64,000 nt of DNA from Ruegeria sp. PrR005 (GCF_010500245.1 NZ_JAAGOX010000003.1:95853-159852), one strand, 5' to 3'; positions 28,036 to 36,732 are shown, counted from the first letter of the stretch. The notes: generated by a model from the letters alone, not told the origin. A program made the numbers and translations.

Positions 28036-28557
28036 CTACTCCGCGTGGCTTTGCTCCACGAGATCTTCGCGCATCCCGTGGTTTCCGGTGAAAATCAGAC
28101 GGATCAGGTGATCCCAGAAGCAGATCGCCAGCAGCACGGCGCCGATGGCCATGATGGATTGCGGGATCCACAAAGGCGTGGCGTCCTGGCCCTGGCTCAC
28201 ATCCTTGAACCGGTGGCTTTCCATCGTCACCTTGATGGCGTAGCGCGCCAGAAAGGTAGAGGCGGCGGTCCCGACGGCAAAGCACCACAGCTCGCCCCAG
28301 TACCGCCAGCGGCCCATCTTGCTGAGCAACAGCGACACGCGGATATGGGCGCCATGGTTCAGAGCATAGGCAAAGGCAAAGAAGGACGCGCCCGCCATGC
28401 AGTACCCGGCATAGTCAGCCGCGCCGGGAAAGGTGGACCCGGTCCAGCGCGCCAGCATTTGCAGCACGATGATCCCCAGGATAGCGATTGTGAAGAAAGC
28501 GGCGACGACACCCCCGGCTGTATAGAGCGCGTCAAGCCCGCGGCGCAAAGAACCCAT
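28036..28557 (-). CDS. dctQ: TRAP transporter small permease (DctQ)
   Basis: A 173-residue protein with four hydrophobic helices, including GAADYAGYCMAGASFFAFAYAL and HIRVSLLL, typical of the DctQ subunit that clasps DctM in the membrane. It starts 66 bp after the dctP stop. That gap carries a strong hairpin. It is followed by dctM with a 4-bp gap. Confidence 0.92.
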   Translation of the reverse strand: MGSLRRGLDALYTAGGVVAAFFTIAILGIIVLQMLARWTGSTFPGAADYAGYCMAGASFFAFAYALNHGAHIRVSLLLSKMGRWRYWGELWCFAVGTAASTFLARYAIKVTMESHRFKDVSQGQDATPLWIPQSIMAIGAVLLAICFWDHLIRLIFTGNHGMREDLVEQSHAE

Positions 28558-28588
28558 GCCCCTGCCCCCTTATGATTTCAACAGGTTG

Positions 28589-28611
28589 GGAGGCCGCAGC
28601 ATGCGGCCTCC
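28589..28611 (-). promoter_or_regulatory. Hairpin between dctP and dctQ, likely partial terminator or RNA stabiliser
   Basis: A perfect 9-bp stem (GGAGGCCGC, loop AGCAT, GCGGCCTCC) fills the 66-bp gap after dctP. No T-run follows in the direction of transcription. Such hairpins commonly raise the amount of the binding protein relative to the membrane subunits by stopping some transcripts or protecting the upstream mRNA. This role is an inference. Confidence 0.6.
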
Positions 28612-28623
28612 GCCTGATGATGG

Positions 28624-29601
28624 TTAATTTTTCGCCTTGTACGCGTCGACGACGGCCCGGCCTTCATCGCCCGCGCTTTCGAGCCACTCGGCAGTCATGG
28701 TCTCGCCGATCGCCTTCAGTTCGGCAACGAGATTGGCGCCAGCCGGACCCACGGTCATGCCGCCGGCCTTCAGACCGTCCAGCGTGAACTGGGTATAGTC
28801 CTTGGACCGTTGCAGGCCGTTGGCCTTGGCGGTGGCGGCACAATCCCGCATCGCCGACTGGGTCTCGACACTCAGCCCGTCCCATGCATCCTTGTTGGCG
28901 AACACGATGTTACGCGGCAACCAGGCGTCCACTTCGTAGAAATGGGTCAGGTGTTCCCAGACCTTGCGGTCATAGCCGGTTGCGCCCGACGAGATAAAGC
29001 TTTCGGCCACGCCGGTTGCAAGCGCCTGGCTGAGTTCGGCCGCTTCGACCTGCACCGGCAACATGCCGGTCAGTTCCGCCATGCGGGCGGTTGCGGTCGA
29101 GTACGAGCGGAACTTGATCCCCTTCATGTCGGCCACGCTTTCGACCGGCTTCTTGAAGTAGAGACCCTGAGGCGGCCACGGCACCGAGTAGAGATAGACC
29201 AGGTTCTGCTGTGCCAGGATCTCGGCTACTTTCGGACCCGCGACGTCCCACAACTGCTCATGCGCGCCAAAAGAGGTGGCCAGGAACGGGATCGAGTCGA
29301 TACCGAACATCGGGTTCTCGTTCTGGTGCGCCGAGATCAGTCGCTCGCCGATCGGCGCCTGGCCGGTCTGGATCGCGCGCTTGATGTCGTTGCCCGCAAA
29401 CAGTGAGCCCGACGGATGGGTCACGATCTCCATCGCGCCGCCGGTCTTGTCCTTGACGCAGGTGGCAAACTCGGCCGCATTTTCCGAATGGAAGTTGGTC
29501 GCCGCATAGGCCAGCGGCATGTCCCATGTTTCGGCGCTCGCCGACAGGGCCGAGGCCGCGGTCAGGGCGGTTGCCGCCAGCAGGTGTTTCATTTTCAGCA
29601 T
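28624..29601 (-). CDS. dctP: TRAP transporter solute-binding protein (DctP)
   Basis: A 325-residue periplasmic binding protein with a signal peptide (hydrophobic residues 6-22, ASA cleavage site). The mature part has DctP features: FHSENAAEFATCVKDKTGG, the conserved substrate Arg region KGIKFRSYSTATARMAELTG and QALATGVAESFISSG. It captures the solute for DctQM. It is the second gene of the operon, 39 bp after the oxidoreductase gene, and is followed by a hairpin. Confidence 0.93.
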   Translation of the reverse strand: MLKMKHLLAATALTAASALSASAETWDMPLAYAATNFHSENAAEFATCVKDKTGGAMEIVTHPSGSLFAGNDIKRAIQTGQAPIGERLISAHQNENPMFGIDSIPFLATSFGAHEQLWDVAGPKVAEILAQQNLVYLYSVPWPPQGLYFKKPVESVADMKGIKFRSYSTATARMAELTGMLPVQVEAAELSQALATGVAESFISSGATGYDRKVWEHLTHFYEVDAWLPRNIVFANKDAWDGLSVETQSAMRDCAATAKANGLQRSKDYTQFTLDGLKAGGMTVGPAGANLVAELKAIGETMTAEWLESAGDEGRAVVDAYKAKN

Positions 29602-29640
29602 TTCAGTCTCCCTAGTTTGTTGGATCGGTTTGGTTTCTTA

Positions 29641-30903
29641 TTATTGCCCGGCCTTCGCATAGCGTGCCGGGGAATAGGCGCTCAGGTCAACATTAGGTTG
29701 CCGGCCCGAGATGAGCTGGGCCAGGATGCGGCCCGTTTTCGGCCCGCCGGTCAGCCCCACGTGATGGTGGCCAAAGCCGGTATAGGCCCCCTTGATATGT
29801 GGCAACTCGCCGATCACCGGGATCGAATCCGCAGGCGCGGGACGGTGCCCCATCCATTCCGTCACCTCATCGGCCTTCAACCCCGGGAAAACGGCGGCGG
29901 CGCTGCGTTTGAGCAGGTCGATCGGCGCCTTGGACGGGCCGTTTTCAAGCCCGCCGAACTCGACGACGCCCGCCAGTCGCAAACGTCCCTCCATCGGGGT
30001 GGCGACGAATTTGCGTGCTGCGACCATGACCGGCGACTTCGGCATGAAACTCGGGTTCCAGAACTCGATATGATAGCCACGCTCGGATTCGAGCGGCACA
30101 TCGAGGCCCAGCTTCTTGGCCAGCGGCCCGGACCAGACGCCGGTGGCCACCACGGCGGCATCGCAGGCAATCGTCTGCCCACCGGCCCGCACGCCGGTGA
30201 CGCGGCCATTCTCACGCACGATATCCTCGACCGCCGCCGTGATCAGCTGCCCGCCCTGCGCCACCACATGGGCGGCAAGATCCTTGACGTACTGGCCCGG
30301 GTCGGCGATGCGACCATGATCCTTGAGCCGCACGGCAAACCGCAGATCCTCGGAGAACACAGGGTCATAGGCTCGGAATTCAGCGGCCTCCATCTCGTCC
30401 CAGACAAAGCCGTTCTGCCGCCGCAGGCCCCAGCCAAAGGCATCGCCCTGATAATGCGCCCGGTCGTTGTAGATGAACAGGTAATCCGATGGCACCACCC
30501 ATTTCTCGGCCCCCGTCCCCTGCGCCAGCGCAAGGTGATCGGCCAGGCTGTCACCGACAATCTGCGCCATGGCATTGGCCGTGTGGGTGGCGGCGGCGGC
30601 GTTGGCATGGCCAAGATACTTGATCAACCACGGCGCCAGACGCGGCAGGTATCCCCAGCGCAGGAACAGGGGCTGGTTCGGGCTGAACAACATACCTGGC
30701 GCCTTGGCGATCAGGCCCGGCCCGGTCACCGGCACGATCGAGCAAGAGGCAAGAACGCCGCCATTGCCAAAAGAGGTACCCTCGGCCGGACCGGCCCGGT
30801 CGATCAGGATGACCCGGTGGCCGTCGCGTTGCAGCCAGATCGCGGTCGATACGCCGACAATGCCGGCGCCGATGATGGCGATGGTCTTTACGGTCTCGTT
30901 CAT
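29641..30903 (-). CDS. FAD-dependent D-amino acid dehydrogenase-like oxidoreductase
   Basis: A 420-residue DadA/DAO-type enzyme. The N-terminal IIGAGIVGVSTAIWL is the FAD-binding GxGxxG, followed by the Glu/Asp strand VILIDR. GFGHHHVGLTGGP near the C-terminus is the second FAD contact. It oxidises an amine, probably a D-amino or cyclic imino acid, and passes electrons to the membrane chain. As first gene of the TRAP/Pxp operon it may act on D-hydroxyproline or a similar pyrrolidine carboxylate. A signal peptide is absent. Confidence 0.85.
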   Translation of the reverse strand: MNETVKTIAIIGAGIVGVSTAIWLQRDGHRVILIDRAGPAEGTSFGNGGVLASCSIVPVTGPGLIAKAPGMLFSPNQPLFLRWGYLPRLAPWLIKYLGHANAAAATHTANAMAQIVGDSLADHLALAQGTGAEKWVVPSDYLFIYNDRAHYQGDAFGWGLRRQNGFVWDEMEAAEFRAYDPVFSEDLRFAVRLKDHGRIADPGQYVKDLAAHVVAQGGQLITAAVEDIVRENGRVTGVRAGGQTIACDAAVVATGVWSGPLAKKLGLDVPLESERGYHIEFWNPSFMPKSPVMVAARKFVATPMEGRLRLAGVVEFGGLENGPSKAPIDLLKRSAAAVFPGLKADEVTEWMGHRPAPADSIPVIGELPHIKGAYTGFGHHHVGLTGGPKTGRILAQLISGRQPNVDLSAYSPARYAKAGQ

Positions 30904-30977
30904 TTCGCCTCCCGACCCTCACCCCTAAGGCGCTGGACCGATTCCATGGGTCGAAGCATGACACACATCGACAAAAC

Positions 30978-30995
30978 GTCAACAAATTGTTGACA
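30978..30995. promoter_or_regulatory. Perfect 17-bp palindrome over divergent -35 elements, probable MarR operator
   Basis: GTCAACAAATTGTTGAC (30978-30994) is a perfect palindrome centred between the oxidoreductase operon and the marR gene. Its right arm forms TTGACA on the plus strand and its left arm forms TTGACG on the minus strand, good -35 elements for both directions. A MarR dimer bound here would block both promoters. Binding is predicted, not shown. Confidence 0.65.
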
Positions 30996-31023
30996 TGTTT
31001 TTAGTGTTAGGTGATCTTGCCTC

Positions 31024-31539
31024 ATGTCACACTCCAAACTTGGTCCGGTGGTATCCTCGGCGCACCTGGCGGCGGGCAGCTTTCCGGAGGTTTCCGAATT
31101 CGAATTCGGCCTGATCATCGCAGGCCATGCCTTTGGCCGCTGGACCGTGCGGGCAATGGCGGCGGCGGGATATCCCGAACTGTCCTCGCTGGACGTGCTG
31201 GTGCTGCACACGGTGCGCCACCGGGACCGGCCCAAGAAACTGGCCGACATTTGCCTGGTGCTGAATGTCGAGGACACCCATACCGTCAACTATGCGATCA
31301 AGAAGCTGAGCAAGCTGGGGTTGGTCAGCGAAGGACGCCTGGGCAAGGAAAAGACGGTCGAGGCCACCGACGAGGGCCGCGCGGCCTGTGACCGCTACCG
31401 CGAAATCCGCGAGGAGCTGCTGCTGTCGGCGATGAAGGATGCGGGCATCGAACCCGACCAGATGAGCCGCCTGTCGGCCATGTTGCGGCTGATGTCGGGG
31501 CAGTACGACCAGGCCGCGCGGGCCGCCACGGCATATTGA
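31024..31539 (+). CDS. MarR-family transcriptional regulator
   Basis: A 171-residue winged-helix protein. LVLHTVRHRDRPKKLADICLVL and THTVNYAIKKLSKLGLVSEGRLGKEKTVEATDEGRAA make up the helix-turn-helix and wing typical of MarR. It is divergent from the oxidoreductase/TRAP/Pxp operon, with the 17-bp palindrome between the two, so it most likely represses that operon in answer to its substrate. It converges on the enolase-family gene with an 11-bp gap. Confidence 0.88.
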   Translation: MSHSKLGPVVSSAHLAAGSFPEVSEFEFGLIIAGHAFGRWTVRAMAAAGYPELSSLDVLVLHTVRHRDRPKKLADICLVLNVEDTHTVNYAIKKLSKLGLVSEGRLGKEKTVEATDEGRAACDRYREIREELLLSAMKDAGIEPDQMSRLSAMLRLMSGQYDQAARAATAY

Positions 31540-31550
31540 GGGCATCGCGC

Positions 31551-32678
31551 TCATTCCGATTTCCTGACCGCATAGTGGTCGAGCTTTCCCAACTCGGGCC
31601 GCGCGCCCAGGCCGGGACCATCGGGCACCACCACCTGGCCATTCTGAACCCTGAACGGAGTTTCCAGAATGTCCTCTTTCAGAAAGTAACTGGCCTGGTA
31701 GAACTCGCAGCCCAGCGTGATCTCGGGAGTGGCGGCAATCATATGGGTCCCCGCCAGATGGGCCAGCCCCGCCTCGAACATATCGCCGCCATAGGCCGTC
31801 AGCCCGTGCGCCGCCGCGATGCGCGCCACCGACTGGCCGCGTGACAGGCCGCCGGACTTCATGATCTTGACGGACACGCCATCGCAAATGCCTTCGCGCG
31901 CGGCGCGCACCATATCCTCGGGGCCGAACACGCTTTCATCGGCCAGAAGAGGGATGTCCGTCAGCCCCCGCAGTTGTGCCATCATGTCGAAATGGTGGAA
32001 CCGTACCGGCTGTTCGATGAAATCGGGGCGGAACCGGGCGACGTCCAGCACCTGCGGGATCGCCTGTTCGATGCTCAGACCCTGATTGTAATCGACACGC
32101 ACCCCGAATTCGGGAAAATCCCGCGCGATCCGTTCCAGCCGCATGATGTCGAACGCATGATCCTTGAACCCGGTCTTGAGCTTGATCAGCCCGACGCCAT
32201 CGTCGCGCAGGCGCTCCATCAGGGCGATGTCGGCGTCGAAATCCGGATTGGCAATGGAACAGCTCAGCGGAATGGTGTCGCGGAACCTGCCCCCCAGCAG
32301 CGCCCAGACCGGCAGGTCTGAGATCTGCCCTGCAAGGTCCAGCAACGCGCTTTCAAGCGCCGCCTTGGCCTCGGTGCAATGGGCAACGGCGCGGGACGCC
32401 TGTTCCATGATCAAGGCGCGGTCGCCAACCCGGCGACCCATCACAAGCGGCCGCAGATAGCGGTCGAGCGCAGCATAGCTCGCCTCGGGCGTTCCCGTAA
32501 AAACAGACCAAGGCGATGCCTCGCCAAACCCTTCGGCGCCGCCCTCGGCAATCAGGCGCAGCACCACGATCTCGCAGGATCCCTCGACCCTGCCGATGCC
32601 ATGATCGCGTGCGGAAACCACGGGCAAGGCGAGGTACCACAGATCGAAACCGATAATTTTCTGGTCAAGCGCACTCAT
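31551..32678 (-). CDS. Enolase-superfamily enzyme, cis-3-hydroxy-L-proline dehydratase type
   Basis: A 375-residue enolase-superfamily protein of the muconate-lactonising subgroup. Catalytic pieces are Lys166 and Lys168 (KLK), metal ligands Asp196 (DYNQG), Glu222 (EQP) and Asp247/Glu248 (ADES), and Lys271 (SVKIMKSGG). Close marine homologues have been characterised as cis-3-hydroxyproline dehydratases. I make that assignment by overall likeness and by the nearby imino-acid operon. Other acid-sugar or amino-acid functions are possible. ATG at 32678 is used; the upstream frame has no match. It is divergent from lysR. Confidence 0.75.
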   Translation of the reverse strand: MSALDQKIIGFDLWYLALPVVSARDHGIGRVEGSCEIVVLRLIAEGGAEGFGEASPWSVFTGTPEASYAALDRYLRPLVMGRRVGDRALIMEQASRAVAHCTEAKAALESALLDLAGQISDLPVWALLGGRFRDTIPLSCSIANPDFDADIALMERLRDDGVGLIKLKTGFKDHAFDIMRLERIARDFPEFGVRVDYNQGLSIEQAIPQVLDVARFRPDFIEQPVRFHHFDMMAQLRGLTDIPLLADESVFGPEDMVRAAREGICDGVSVKIMKSGGLSRGQSVARIAAAHGLTAYGGDMFEAGLAHLAGTHMIAATPEITLGCEFYQASYFLKEDILETPFRVQNGQVVVPDGPGLGARPELGKLDHYAVRKSE

Positions 32679-32752
32679 ATGATCCCCCGATGACGCTAGG
32701 GAAGTGTGCGAGAGGTTTTTCATCATTTCCAATACTAAGATTTGCAAAAGGT

Positions 32753-32767
32753 ATCATTTCAGATGAT
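32753..32767. promoter_or_regulatory. ATCAT-N5-ATGAT dyad, possible LysR operator
   Basis: A 15-bp dyad, ATCAT-TTCAG-ATGAT, lies 12 bp ahead of the lysR start, in the gap facing the enolase-family gene. LysR regulators bind T-N11-A dyads of this size. The assignment is by position only. Confidence 0.4.
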
Positions 32768-32779
32768 GATTTGGGTGAT

Positions 32780-33697
32780 ATGACCTCGTATTTCCGCCAT
32801 TATCAGGCGTTTCACGCCATCATCGAGACCGGCACGGTAACCGGCGCCGCCGGACGGCTGGGCGTGTCGCAACCGGCAATCTCGAATCTGCTGGCGCAGC
32901 TGGAGCGGCGCACCCGGCTCAAACTGTTCGAACGCAACCGCGGCCGCCTGCTGCCGACACCCGAGGCGATGGTGCTCTATGACGAGATCGACACCGTGAT
33001 GCGCGGGCTGGTGCATGTGAACCAGGCGGTGGTCGACCTGCAAAACCAGAAGGCCGGGCAGTTGCAGGTTGCCACCAATCACGCCATGGCCTTTGGCTTC
33101 ATGCCCGGCGAAATCGCGCGCTTTGCCGCCGACAAGCCGAACCTGACGGTGGCCTTTCAGTCGCAGTATTCGGCCAAGATCCAGGAATGGGTGATGGCCG
33201 GCCTGTTCGAGATCGGCATCTGCGAACTGCCCGTGCGCCACGACGGGTTGGAGGCCAAACCCTTCTTCTTCGAGATCCTCTGCGCCCTGCCGGATCACAG
33301 CCCCCTGGCCCGGCACGAGGTGCTGACACCCTCGCTGCTGGATGATCAGCCCTTCATCGTCATGGGGGCCGACCACATGGTCACCCGCCGCGCCCGCGAA
33401 GCGTTTCACAACGAGGGCGCCACCCTACGCATCCGCTGTCAGACCGACCTGTTCCGCAATGCACTGAACCTTGTGAAACAGGGGTTGGGGGTAACGCTGG
33501 TCGATCCGTTCACGGTGGCGACCGATCCGCAGCAAGGCTATGTCCTGCGCCGGTTCACGCCGCGCATCCTGCTGGATGTGATCATCGTCACCGCGCGCGG
33601 CCGACCGATTTCCGCGATCGGCGCGCAGTTCCTGGAGCAGGTGTCGGCCAGCATGGCCGCCCTGGCAGCCCCCGAGACGGACCGGCTTGAGGGGTGA
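32780..33697 (+). CDS. LysR-family transcriptional regulator
   Basis: A 305-residue regulator. The winged helix-turn-helix spans residues 5-65 (YFRHYQAFHAIIETGTVTGAAGRLGVSQPAISNLLAQLERR), followed by a periplasmic-binding-like sensor domain (residues 90-295). ATG at 32780 puts the HTH at the start. It is divergent from the hydroxyproline-dehydratase-like gene and probably activates it. The tRNA-Ser gene follows 75 bp after the stop. Confidence 0.9.
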   Translation: MTSYFRHYQAFHAIIETGTVTGAAGRLGVSQPAISNLLAQLERRTRLKLFERNRGRLLPTPEAMVLYDEIDTVMRGLVHVNQAVVDLQNQKAGQLQVATNHAMAFGFMPGEIARFAADKPNLTVAFQSQYSAKIQEWVMAGLFEIGICELPVRHDGLEAKPFFFEILCALPDHSPLARHEVLTPSLLDDQPFIVMGADHMVTRRAREAFHNEGATLRIRCQTDLFRNALNLVKQGLGVTLVDPFTVATDPQQGYVLRRFTPRILLDVIIVTARGRPISAIGAQFLEQVSASMAALAAPETDRLEG

Positions 33698-33772
33698 AAA
33701 AATCTCTTCCTGACTGACAAGTCGGCAAATTCGCCCTTGTCCTCCTGTCCCGAAATCCATAAACGGGTCAAC

Positions 33773-33862
33773 GGAGCTGTGGCCGAGTGGTCGAAGGCGC
33801 TCCCCTGCTAAGGGAGTAGGCCCGGAAGGGTCTCGTGGGTTCGAATCCCATCGGCTCCGCCA
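33773..33862 (+). tRNA. tRNA-Ser (GCT anticodon)
   Basis: A 90-base class II tRNA with encoded CCA. The 5' GGAGCTG pairs with 3' CGGCTCC. The anticodon loop CTGCTAA between CTCCC and GGGAG gives GCT, and a long variable arm (GTAGGCCCGGAAGGGTCT) and TTCGAATCC loop are present. It reads AGC/AGU. It marks the end of the backbone-like region: AT-rich DNA and an IS element follow directly. Confidence 0.95.
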
Positions 33863-33984
33863 CTACATGGCCTCATAGAGTAATAATTTAAAATCAATAT
33901 GTTGCTTAAATTTCTACCAAAGCAACCACACACGTTGACCACACCTCCCAAAAAATACCAGTGAAGCGTTATGCTCCGCTTAAC
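33863..33984. other. AT-rich strip between tRNA-Ser and the IS element
   Basis: About 120 bp of low-GC sequence with no reading frame. It contains a CACACACGTTGACCACACC tract of the kind found beside tRNA-integrated elements. It may be the leftover of an integration junction. I could not find a second copy of the tRNA 3' end within the window. Confidence 0.4.
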
Positions 33985-34023
33985 TGAGCTACTCCCCGAA
34001 AACCGGACAGTTTCCGGTTTGAT

Positions 34024-34878
34024 CTAAGCTACTTTCTGTCCCTGCTGGCCGGTTTCGATCTGGTTGAAGTAGACCACGGCGGGGGGCTGTCCGCCATGGG
34101 CGGCATGAGGCCGCTGGTGATTATAGAAGGTGATCCATCGGCCAACGCCAGACTTGGCCTGCGAACCCGTCTCCCATGCGTGCAGATAGACGCACTCATA
34201 CTTCAGGGACCGCCAGAGGCGCTCGATGAAGATTTTGTCGAGACAGCGGCCTTTACCATCCATCGAGATCCGGGTGCCGATCCGTTTCAGCCGGTCGGTC
34301 CAGACGAAGGACATGAACTGTGAGCCTTGGTCCGTATTCATGATTTCGGGTGGGCCGAAGCGGTGGACCGCTTCGTTCAGCGTCTCGACGCAGAAGTCGG
34401 CCTCCAGCGTGTTCGAGATGCGCCAGGCCAGCACCTTGCGGGTGCACCAGTCCATGATGGCGACCAGATAAAGGAAGCCCCGCCGCATCGGCAGATAGGT
34501 GATGTCGGTGCACCAGACCTGATTTGGCCGCTCGACCCGCAGTCCGCCCAACAGGTAGGTATAGGTCTTGTGCCCCTTGGCAGGCTTGCTGGTGTTGGGC
34601 TTCTGACAGATCGGCATCAGACGCATATGGCGCATCAGTCGACGGATGCGCTTCAGATTCACAGGATGACCTTCGTTCTGCAAATGCCAGGTCATTTGCC
34701 GGACACCGTAGAACGGGGTTTCCAGGGACTGCTCGTCGATCAACCGCGTCAGGGCGAGGTTCATTTCGGTCTCGCCCTGTGGCGCGTAGCAGAACGACGA
34801 CCGCGAGACCGACAGCAGGCGGCATTGCGCCCCGATCGACAGGCTTGGGTGGTTCTTCTCGATCATCCCGCGCCTCAC
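34024..34878 (-). CDS. IS3-family transposase OrfB, copy 1
   Basis: A 284-residue OrfB with the retroviral-integrase-like core. The DDE acids are Asp in CTDITYLP, Asp in MNTDQGSQF and Glu in FIERLWRSLKYE. The start is GTG at 34878, overlapping the end of orfA as usual for IS3, where OrfAB is made by a -1 frameshift. This frame is intact. It is clearly homologous to the OrfB at 63016-63891, with long identical runs. Confidence 0.92.
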   Translation of the reverse strand: MRRGMIEKNHPSLSIGAQCRLLSVSRSSFCYAPQGETEMNLALTRLIDEQSLETPFYGVRQMTWHLQNEGHPVNLKRIRRLMRHMRLMPICQKPNTSKPAKGHKTYTYLLGGLRVERPNQVWCTDITYLPMRRGFLYLVAIMDWCTRKVLAWRISNTLEADFCVETLNEAVHRFGPPEIMNTDQGSQFMSFVWTDRLKRIGTRISMDGKGRCLDKIFIERLWRSLKYECVYLHAWETGSQAKSGVGRWITFYNHQRPHAAHGGQPPAVVYFNQIETGQQGQKVA

Positions 34879-35170
34879 TTGCCGGTCCAGGGCTTGAGCT
34901 TTCTGGACAAAACATCGTTGGCGATGGCCAGTTCCCCGATCTTTGAATGCAGGTCCCGCACCGTCTCCTCGTCGACTTCGGCTTTCTTCTTCCCGCCACG
35001 TTCAAAGATGTCCGACGCCCCTTCGAGCAGCGCTTTTTATCCACTGGTGAATCATCGTCGGGTGCTCGCCGTATTCGGCCCCCAACTCCGACACCGTGCG
35101 CTCGACCTTCACGGCTTCCAGCGCCACACGAGCCTTGAAGCCCGCGTCGTGATTTCTGCGTTTAGACATG
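34875..35170 (-). pseudogene. IS3-family OrfA, frameshifted
   Basis: The frame starts at 35170 with MSKRRNHDAGFKARVALEAV, an HTH domain, and breaks after IHQW at the A-run near 35033-35040, where one extra base is present compared with a working OrfA. It then stops within 12 codons. The rest of OrfA (LLEGASDIFERGG ... LSRKLKPWTGK) continues in another frame to 34875. The intact OrfA at 62738-63031 has no such break, so this is damage and not a programmed shift. Confidence 0.85.
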
Positions 35171-35335
35171 TTCTGATCTCCTCGTTCTTGGAGACCAGAA
35201 AACGTCAGATCGTAGCTTCCGTCACTGTCCGATTTTCGGGGAGTAGCTCATCTGTGCGGTGTCCCAGCGGTTGGTGCAATTGGCCGCGCGCGGAGCCTCC
35301 GACGTAGCGCAGTGCGCGGCCTGTGGTGACCGCTA

Positions 35336-36715
35336 TTACTTCCCCAGGTCTTCGAGAATATAGCTTGCGATGGCATCCAGTGTTTCTTCCCCCAGATAGG
35401 TCTGCGGCGGCATTTCGGGAAAGCCTTCGCGCTTGCGCACCGGATCGGTGATATAGCCGACCATACCAGACGGATCGCCGTCGTAAATCGCCTGTATCGA
35501 CTGCATCGACGGGCCGTGCAGCACGCTGTCATAGGCATGACAACCGGTGCAAACCGCCAGATAGGTCAGACGCCCCTTCTGTTCGAGCGTGTACTCCGGC
35601 TCTTCTGCTCCGCCCTCTAGCCGCGCGGTGGCAAAGCCTGCGACGCTGTTGTCGCCAAGACAATCCTGCCACCTTCTGGTGCCCAGCGTATCGATCCCGT
35701 CGCCCGGCAGGACACAGCTGTCGCGACCCTTGCCCATGGCCAGCACTTCGATGCCGGTTTTCCCGGTGGCGGCCAGCATTTCGGCCAGCATGCCATTCAT
35801 GTTCTCGCCATTGCCCCGCCAGGTATTGCCCATCACCCGGACCCCATCGGAATAGGGATCAAGCTTGGGGTCGCTGTCCATGCCAAAGGTGATCAGATCG
35901 GCCACGAACACGCCGACATTGTCATTGTCCGCGATCTCGTTGTTTTCGATTGTGATGTTATCAGGCCCCACGACCAAAATACCGGTCCCGCTGGGAACCC
36001 CCGCCGCGATCGAGCTTGCGGGGGCGAAATTGACATGGTTGTTGCCAATGATCCGGTTGTCGCGGATGACCTGCGAGTAAGCGTCCTTGACTGGCAGGCC
36101 GGGCACCAGCGTCAGGGTTATGCCGGCGGCATTGTCATAGACATGGTTGCCCGCCATCAGCGCGTTTCGGGTATTCTCGAACTCGATCCCCATCACATTG
36201 CCAAAGGCCACGTTGTCGATCACGTCCACATTGTCAGACATGCCCACATAGATGCCCGCGTCCTCGGCCCCTGTGACGGTATTGCCGATCACCAGCCCGT
36301 TGCGGCCGAATTGCGGAAAGATGCCGTAAAAGGCGCCCTCGACATAGTTGTTAGAGATCTCGAAGTTATTGGCCCCTTGGGTCATGATGCCGTTGCCCTT
36401 GTATCCGGTGACCCGGAACCCGTCGATCACGATGGAATGACCCGAGGCGATGATTCCGTCATTGAGCTTCATCTCGCCATCAAGCAGCGCCCAGTTGTCA
36501 CCGTCGCGCAGCCCGCGCAGGGTGATGCGCGGTTTGTCCACGTAGACCGATTGGTGATAGATGCCCGGTTCGACCAGGATGGTGTCGCCCGGCGCGGCCT
36601 GATTGACGACGTCCTGGATACTGCCGCCCGAGGGCACGGTCAGCTCCGCCGCCAGCGCGGTCGAGCTCAAAAGAGAGGCGAGTACCGCCCCATGCAGAGT
36701 GGAAAGGGTTTTCAT
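35336..36715 (-). CDS. Periplasmic beta-helix protein fused to cytochrome c
   Basis: A 459-residue exported protein (signal peptide to about residue 23). Residues 25-330 form a right-handed parallel beta-helix of the NosD/CASH kind, with repeats such as NNFEISNNYVEG, NVDVIDNVAFGN and ITIENNEIADN. Residues 380-459 are a class I cytochrome c: C389-x2-C392-H393 binds heme and Met435 in FPEMPPQ is the likely axial ligand. It ends a four-gene minus-strand operon of periplasmic redox proteins. The substrate of the helix is unknown. Confidence 0.85.
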   Translation of the reverse strand: MKTLSTLHGAVLASLLSSTALAAELTVPSGGSIQDVVNQAAPGDTILVEPGIYHQSVYVDKPRITLRGLRDGDNWALLDGEMKLNDGIIASGHSIVIDGFRVTGYKGNGIMTQGANNFEISNNYVEGAFYGIFPQFGRNGLVIGNTVTGAEDAGIYVGMSDNVDVIDNVAFGNVMGIEFENTRNALMAGNHVYDNAAGITLTLVPGLPVKDAYSQVIRDNRIIGNNHVNFAPASSIAAGVPSGTGILVVGPDNITIENNEIADNDNVGVFVADLITFGMDSDPKLDPYSDGVRVMGNTWRGNGENMNGMLAEMLAATGKTGIEVLAMGKGRDSCVLPGDGIDTLGTRRWQDCLGDNSVAGFATARLEGGAEEPEYTLEQKGRLTYLAVCTGCHAYDSVLHGPSMQSIQAIYDGDPSGMVGYITDPVRKREGFPEMPPQTYLGEETLDAIASYILEDLGK

Positions 36716-36732
36716 CGCGTGTCTCCGTTGTC

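Larger units (their letters stand above)
33985..35250 (-). mobile_element. IS3-family insertion sequence, copy 1 (inactive)
   Basis: A 1266-bp element bounded by inverted repeats starting TGAGCTACTCCCCGAAAA and matching at 26 of 27 bases (33985-34011 and 35224-35250). It holds orfA and orfB on the minus strand. orfA is frameshifted, so the element should not move by itself. The flanking bases (AAC left, TCT right) do not form a target duplication, suggesting later recombination or an old insertion. Confidence 0.85.

Noticed and set aside
34875..35170. Programmed frameshift inside orfA of IS copy 1
   Set aside because: In IS3 elements the programmed shift lies at the orfA/orfB overlap. The intact copy at 62738 shows no shift at this place, so it is a mutation.
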